From the NCBI RefSeq assembly GCF_002419815.1, contig NZ_DIGV01000052.1, forward strand, positions 1-8,857: DNA of 8,857 nucleotides, written 5' to 3'. The translations under genes and the position numbers were made by a program. Positions 6,554 to 8,857 of this stretch are shown piece after piece. The notes beneath the pieces were generated by a model that was not told where the DNA came from, searched no databases, and saw nothing but the letters and a program-made list of their open reading frames with translations. Numbering within the stretch: the first letter of the stretch is position 1; each line of letters starts with the position of its first letter. This DNA is from Brevundimonas sp. UBA5713. GTDB lineage: Bacteria > Pseudomonadota > Alphaproteobacteria > Caulobacterales > Caulobacteraceae.

Positions 6554-6895
6554 ATGACCTACATCGTCACCGACGCCTGCGTGAAATGTAAGTTCATGGA
6601 CTGTGTAGAAGTGTGTCCGGTGGACTGCTTCTATGAGGGCGAGAACTTTCTGGTGATCGCGCCGGACGAATGCATCGACTGTGGTGTGTGCGAGCCGGAA
6701 TGTCCCGTAGATGCCATTGTGCCCGACACCGAGGACGAGCCGGACGGCAAGTGGCTGCAGATCAATGCCGAATATGCCAAGGTCTGGCCGAACATTACGG
6801 TCAAGGGTACGCCGCCGGCTGATCGCGAAGAGTTCGAGCGCGAGACGGGCAAATACGAAAAGTATTTCAGCCCCAAGCCCGGCAAAGGCTCCTGA
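6554..6895 (+). CDS. fdxA: Seven-iron ferredoxin (3Fe-4S plus 4Fe-4S)
   Basis: This is a 113-residue soluble electron carrier of the FdxA type. The cysteine pattern matches Azotobacter ferredoxin I. C9, C17 and C50 would ligate the [3Fe-4S] cluster, and C21, C40, C43 and C46 the [4Fe-4S] cluster. C12 and C25 are the extra conserved cysteines. The C-terminal extension after residue 55 (GKWLQINAEYAKVWPNITVK) is typical of this family. I chose ATG 6554 because MTYIVTDACVKC is the standard FdxA N terminus. An in-frame GTG or ATG further upstream would add a Cys-containing extension without family support. The Shine-Dalgarno sequence is weak. The gene is divergent from yceI and precedes carD by about 300 nt, a neighbourhood common in Alphaproteobacteria. 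The redox partner is not evident. Confidence 0.95.
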   Translation: MTYIVTDACVKCKFMDCVEVCPVDCFYEGENFLVIAPDECIDCGVCEPECPVDAIVPDTEDEPDGKWLQINAEYAKVWPNITVKGTPPADREEFERETGKYEKYFSPKPGKGS

Positions 6896-6954
6896 TTTTC
6901 TCGCCATTATCTGAACACATTTGATCTCAATCCCAGCTTGGCACTGCGGATATT

Positions 6955-6968
6955 TTGAGATTGATCAA
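6955..6968. promoter_or_regulatory. FNR/FixK-like palindrome
   Basis: TTGAG-ATTG-ATCAA matches the FNR/FixK consensus TTGAT-N4-ATCAA at 9 of 10 positions and overlaps the perfect palindrome ATTGATCAAT (6960-6969). It overlaps the possible -35 of the carD promoter, so it would be placed to repress or modulate. This is a motif match only. Confidence 0.35.
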
Positions 6969-6982
6969 TTTTGTGGTAGGTT
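6955..6982 (+). promoter_or_regulatory. Candidate carD promoter
   Basis: TTGAGA (6955-6960) and TAGGTT (6977-6982) are separated by 16 bp, and are the best sigma70-like pair in the gap. The transcript would begin near 6989, leaving a leader of more than 200 nt before carD. Confidence 0.35.
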
Positions 6983-7013
6983 CCTCCCATTCGAAACGGG
7001 CGGTTGCACAGCC

Positions 7014-7079
7014 ATGCGCGCCGTCCGAGTTTGCGACAGAACCCCGCTTTTGAGACGGGGGCGGCCAGAGGTTCGGTGA
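7014..7079 (+). CDS. Possible 21-residue upstream ORF in the carD leader
   Basis: ATG 7014 opens a 21-codon frame ending at TGA 7077. The peptide is Arg-rich (it contains DRTPLLRRGRPEVR) with one cysteine. A GGGCGG stands about 14 nt upstream, too far for an ideal Shine-Dalgarno sequence. It might be a leader peptide or simply chance in GC-rich DNA. Confidence 0.15.
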   Translation: MRAVRVCDRTPLLRRGRPEVR

Positions 7080-7202
7080 TCCGGTACAGCGTCTAATCCG
7101 TAATCAGCGCGTTTCGCCCGACGGGCCACACCCGGCGGCAGCTGCGCTATTTGCCTATTAGAAGTGCCGTCTCACCAGCATCTGCGCTGGGAAAGGAATG
7201 TC

Positions 7203-7763
7203 ATGACGAGCAAGTCCGGTCTGGAATTCAAGGTTGGCGACGCTGTGGTCTATCCGGCCCACGGTGTTGGCAAGGTCGCCGCGATCGAAACTCAGGAAGT
7301 CGCGGGCATGTCTCTGGAGGTCTATGTCGTGACCTTCGACCACGAGAAAATGACCCTGCGCGTACCGACCAAGAAAGCCGCATCGGCTGGTCTGCGTACG
7401 CTCGCTGCCGATGACACCGTCACCAAGGCACTGACCACCCTCAAGGGCCGTGCCCGCATCAAGCGTACCATGTGGTCGCGCCGTGCGCAGGAATACGAAG
7501 CCAAGATCAACTCTGGCGACCTGATCTCGATCGCCGAGGTCGTGCGTGACCTGTATCGTGCCGACACTCAGCCCGAGCAGTCCTATTCGGAACGCCAGCT
7601 GTACGAATCGGCTCTGGATCGTATGGCGCGCGAAGTGGCTGCGGCCAACGGCATCGACAAGGACGCGGCGATTGCCCTGCTGTCTAAGTCTCTGGCAGCG
7701 AAGAAGCCGGTGCCGTCCGCGACGGCCGCTGTCGAAGCCGAGGATGAAGCCGAAGCCGCCTGA
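7203..7763 (+). CDS. cdnL: CarD/CdnL-family RNA polymerase-binding regulator
   Basis: This 186-residue protein binds the RNA polymerase beta subunit and stabilises open complexes, especially at rRNA and growth-related promoters. The N-terminal Tudor-like domain begins FKVGDAVVYPAHGVGKV (9-25). The C-terminal helical DNA-binding part includes RTMWSRRAQEYEAK, with W91 in the place of the tryptophan that wedges into the promoter minor groove in studied homologues. Residues from about 165 on are an Ala/Glu-rich tail ending in Ala-Ala. In Caulobacter CdnL the final two alanines are needed for ClpXP degradation during starvation, so the same control is likely here. ATG 7203 is chosen over the upstream in-frame ATG 7164 because AAAGGA (7192-7197) lies 5 nt before it and MTSKSGLEFKVGD is a normal CdnL start. 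A strong terminator follows. The gene is probably transcribed alone. Confidence 0.95.
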   Translation: MTSKSGLEFKVGDAVVYPAHGVGKVAAIETQEVAGMSLEVYVVTFDHEKMTLRVPTKKAASAGLRTLAADDTVTKALTTLKGRARIKRTMWSRRAQEYEAKINSGDLISIAEVVRDLYRADTQPEQSYSERQLYESALDRMAREVAAANGIDKDAAIALLSKSLAAKKPVPSATAAVEAEDEAEAA

Positions 7764-7790
7764 TAAGGTTTTTTCGGTAACACCAAGAAC

Positions 7791-7824
7791 AAAGGCCCCG
7801 ATGTTTCCATCGGGGCCTTTTCTT
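7791..7824 (+). terminator. Intrinsic terminator of cdnL
   Basis: A perfect 13-bp stem (AAAGGCCCCGATG 7791-7803 with its complement 7808-7820) closes a TTTC loop and runs into a T-rich tail (TTTTCTT). It lies 27 nt after the cdnL stop. The A-rich left side means it could also serve the converging OmpA-like gene, which ends at 7845. Confidence 0.92.
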
Positions 7825-7844
7825 ATGCCGGTCGGGCGGTGGTC

Positions 7845-8414
7845 TTAGTACAGGACCACGATGGCGACGCGACGGTTTTGGGCGCGGCCCTCACGCGTGT
7901 CGTTCGGGGCGACCGGGTTCGACGCACCATACGAGATGGTCGACATGCGGTTCAGGGCGATGCCCTGGGTGCTGAGGAAGCGACGCACGGCTTCAGCGCG
8001 CTCTTCGCCCACGCGGGCGTTGGTAGCGTCAGAGCCCGAAGCGTCGGTGTGGCCCTGGATTTCCAGATACACATTGCGGTTTTCGGCTTTCAGGCGCTGG
8101 GCCAGTTCGGCGAGGCGCTGTTCGGCTTCCGGAGACAGGTCGGTGGCGTTGGTCGGGAACTTCACCGAGTCATCCGACAGAACCACTTCATAAAGGAATT
8201 TGCCTTCAGCCAGCTTGTGGGCCGCATTGGCGCGTTCCAGAGCTTGGTTCGCGGTGCTCTCGACGCCCGTTACGCGATTGTCCACCGCCGAGACGCGCTC
8301 ATCGACTACCGCGACATTCTCGCGAACGAATTTGTGGCTGGCACAACCGCTCGCGGCCACACCGACTGCCAAAAGCGCGCCAACGGCGAAGGCTTTGCGG
8401 GACGTGAAAGTCAT
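7845..8414 (-). CDS. OmpA-domain lipoprotein with Lpp-like coiled coil
   Basis: This 189-residue outer-membrane lipoprotein probably ties the outer membrane to peptidoglycan. The signal peptide ends in the lipobox A-S-G-C24; Ala and Ser at +2 and +3 do not signal inner-membrane retention by the E. coli rule. Residues 34-65 show regular 3-4 spacing of small hydrophobics (V34, V37, V41, V44, V48, V51, A55, A58, A62, A65), a canonical coiled coil like that of Lpp. The OmpA C-terminal domain covers about 75-189. It has the diaminopimelate-binding pair D124 (in GHTDASGS) and R139, and a terminal NRRVAI. The gene converges on cdnL and is divergent from tonB. It resembles Pal in size but has the extra coiled coil, so I do not call it pal. 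The ATG at 8414 is the only start preserving the signal peptide; its Shine-Dalgarno sequence is weak. Confidence 0.93.
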   Translation of the reverse strand: MTFTSRKAFAVGALLAVGVAASGCASHKFVRENVAVVDERVSAVDNRVTGVESTANQALERANAAHKLAEGKFLYEVVLSDDSVKFPTNATDLSPEAEQRLAELAQRLKAENRNVYLEIQGHTDASGSDATNARVGEERAEAVRRFLSTQGIALNRMSTISYGASNPVAPNDTREGRAQNRRVAIVVLY

Positions 8415-8548
8415 AGGATCTTTGCTCTCTTAAGGCGACGGGGGATGCCCGCCCTAGCTAGAACGTGAAATAATCGTGACTCTGTGGGCCACCAAATGAC
8501 CGAAAGCAGGCAAAATATTGTTAGCTTGACTATATTAATCGATCCTAG

Positions 8549-8572
8549 GGCGAAATATTTTTTACGTTCGCC
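8549..8572. repeat. AT-loop inverted repeat between ompA-like gene and tonB
   Basis: GGCGAA (8549-8554) and TTCGCC (8567-8572) flank a 12-nt AT-rich centre in the divergent intergenic region. It could be an operator for either gene. It does not match a Fur box in any way I can see. Confidence 0.35.
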
Positions 8573-8606
8573 ATAAAGCGGGCCGAAGTTGATGCCTGAT
8601 TAGACA

Positions 8607-8630
8607 GTCTGCAAAACACGGTTTGCAGGC
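8607..8630 (+). promoter_or_regulatory. Hairpin covering the tonB ribosome binding site
   Basis: CTGCAAA (8609-8615) pairs perfectly with TTTGCAG (8622-8628) around a 6-nt loop. The stem extends to 9 pairs with one G-T pair. The right arm contains the only Shine-Dalgarno-like AGG (8627-8629), 4 nt before ATG 8634, so the fold would hide the ribosome binding site. Confidence 0.45.
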
Positions 8631-8633
8631 AGT

Positions 8634-8857
8634 ATGAGAGACGGCATGGGCGAGGGGCGCGTGCGGCGTAAACAAACGCGTACAACATTGGCCATCGGGG
8701 CCAGTGTAGCTGTGCATGTCCTTGTTCTAGCGGCAATTTGGGGCATGAAGGTGCAAGGTCCCGTCCTTGTCGAAGAGCCTGACCATGTGATGGTAGAACT
8801 GGTAGAGCCGCTGCCCCCGCCGCCCGAGCCGACACCCGATCCCGCGCCGACCGGGCC
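8634..8857 (+). CDS. tonB: TonB-family energy transducer, 3'-truncated by window end
   Basis: The first 74 codons of a TonB-type protein are visible; the rest lies beyond the window. A short basic N terminus (RVRRKQTR) precedes one membrane helix at about residues 19-38. This helix contains S24-x3-H28, the conserved Ser/His pair with which TonB couples to ExbB-ExbD. After the helix comes VMVELVEPLPPPPEPTPDPA, the start of the Pro/Glu-rich periplasmic spacer. TonB uses the proton-motive force to drive outer-membrane receptors for iron complexes, vitamin B12 or sugars. The C-terminal receptor-binding domain cannot be checked. ATG 8634 is preferred, with AGG 4 nt upstream; ATG 8646 is a possible alternative start. 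The gene is divergent from the OmpA-like lipoprotein gene across about 220 nt of AT-rich DNA. No clear Fur box is seen, although Fur control is common for tonB. Confidence 0.85.
   Translation, partial: MRDGMGEGRVRRKQTRTTLAIGASVAVHVLVLAAIWGMKVQGPVLVEEPDHVMVELVEPLPPPPEPTPDPAPTG

Larger units (their letters stand above)
6896..7202 (+). other. Intergenic region and long leader of carD
   Basis: This 307-nt gap contains an inverted repeat (ATCTCAA 6924-6930 with TTGAGAT 6955-6961), an FNR-like palindrome and a candidate carD promoter. It then has about 210 nt of GC-rich leader with several short complementary segments, such as CCCCG (7043-7047) and CGGGG (7056-7060). I cannot assign the leader to a known RNA family. 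Confidence 0.45.

Noticed and set aside
7839..8468. A 209-codon plus-strand frame
   Set aside because: It lies opposite the OmpA-domain lipoprotein, whose lipobox, coiled coil and peptidoglycan-binding residues are unmistakable.

Overview
The window looks like a chromosomal segment of a GC-rich alphaproteobacterium, most likely from the Caulobacterales (Brevundimonas- or Caulobacter-like). The clues are a Suv3-type helicase followed by an Hsp15-like S4 protein, a seven-iron ferredoxin followed by a CarD/CdnL regulator, a CdnL that ends in two alanines, and a cluster of GANTC (CcrM-type) sites in front of the helicase. The genus is inferred from these features and could not be tested by a search.

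Layout: 1-1448 holds two adjacent same-strand genes of unknown function. The first is open at the left edge; the second carries a HEPN-like R-x4-H motif. 1449-1749 is a gene-free stretch with a 21-bp tandem repeat, an inverted partial copy of it and a small hairpin, ending exactly at the 3' end of a minus-strand tRNA-Arg(CCT) (1750-1826). This looks like the edge of an integrated island that uses the tRNA 3' end as its attachment site. 1827-2156 carries the tRNA promoter on one strand and, on the other, a probable helicase promoter with a GGTTAA operator array and three GANTC sites.

The core chromosome resumes at 2157. A 1047-residue Suv3-like RNA helicase with a tail of four evenly spaced Lys/Arg blocks is followed 20 nt later by an Hsp15 (HslR)-like RNA-binding protein. 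A YceI-family exported protein converges on these from the minus strand. Divergent from yceI is a 7Fe ferredoxin (fdxA). After a 307-nt gap with an FNR-like palindrome and a long GC-rich leader comes carD/cdnL, which ends in a strong intrinsic terminator. On the minus strand follows an OmpA-domain lipoprotein with an Lpp-like coiled coil. Divergent from it, and cut by the right edge, is a tonB-type gene whose ribosome binding site lies in a hairpin.

Together the core genes cover RNA metabolism and ribosome rescue (helicase, HslR), electron transfer (FdxA), control of transcription initiation (CdnL) and the cell envelope (YceI, OmpA lipoprotein, TonB). The left 1.75 kb looks accessory. The most novel material is the two-gene HEPN-like cassette at the tRNA junction and the repeat structure next to it.
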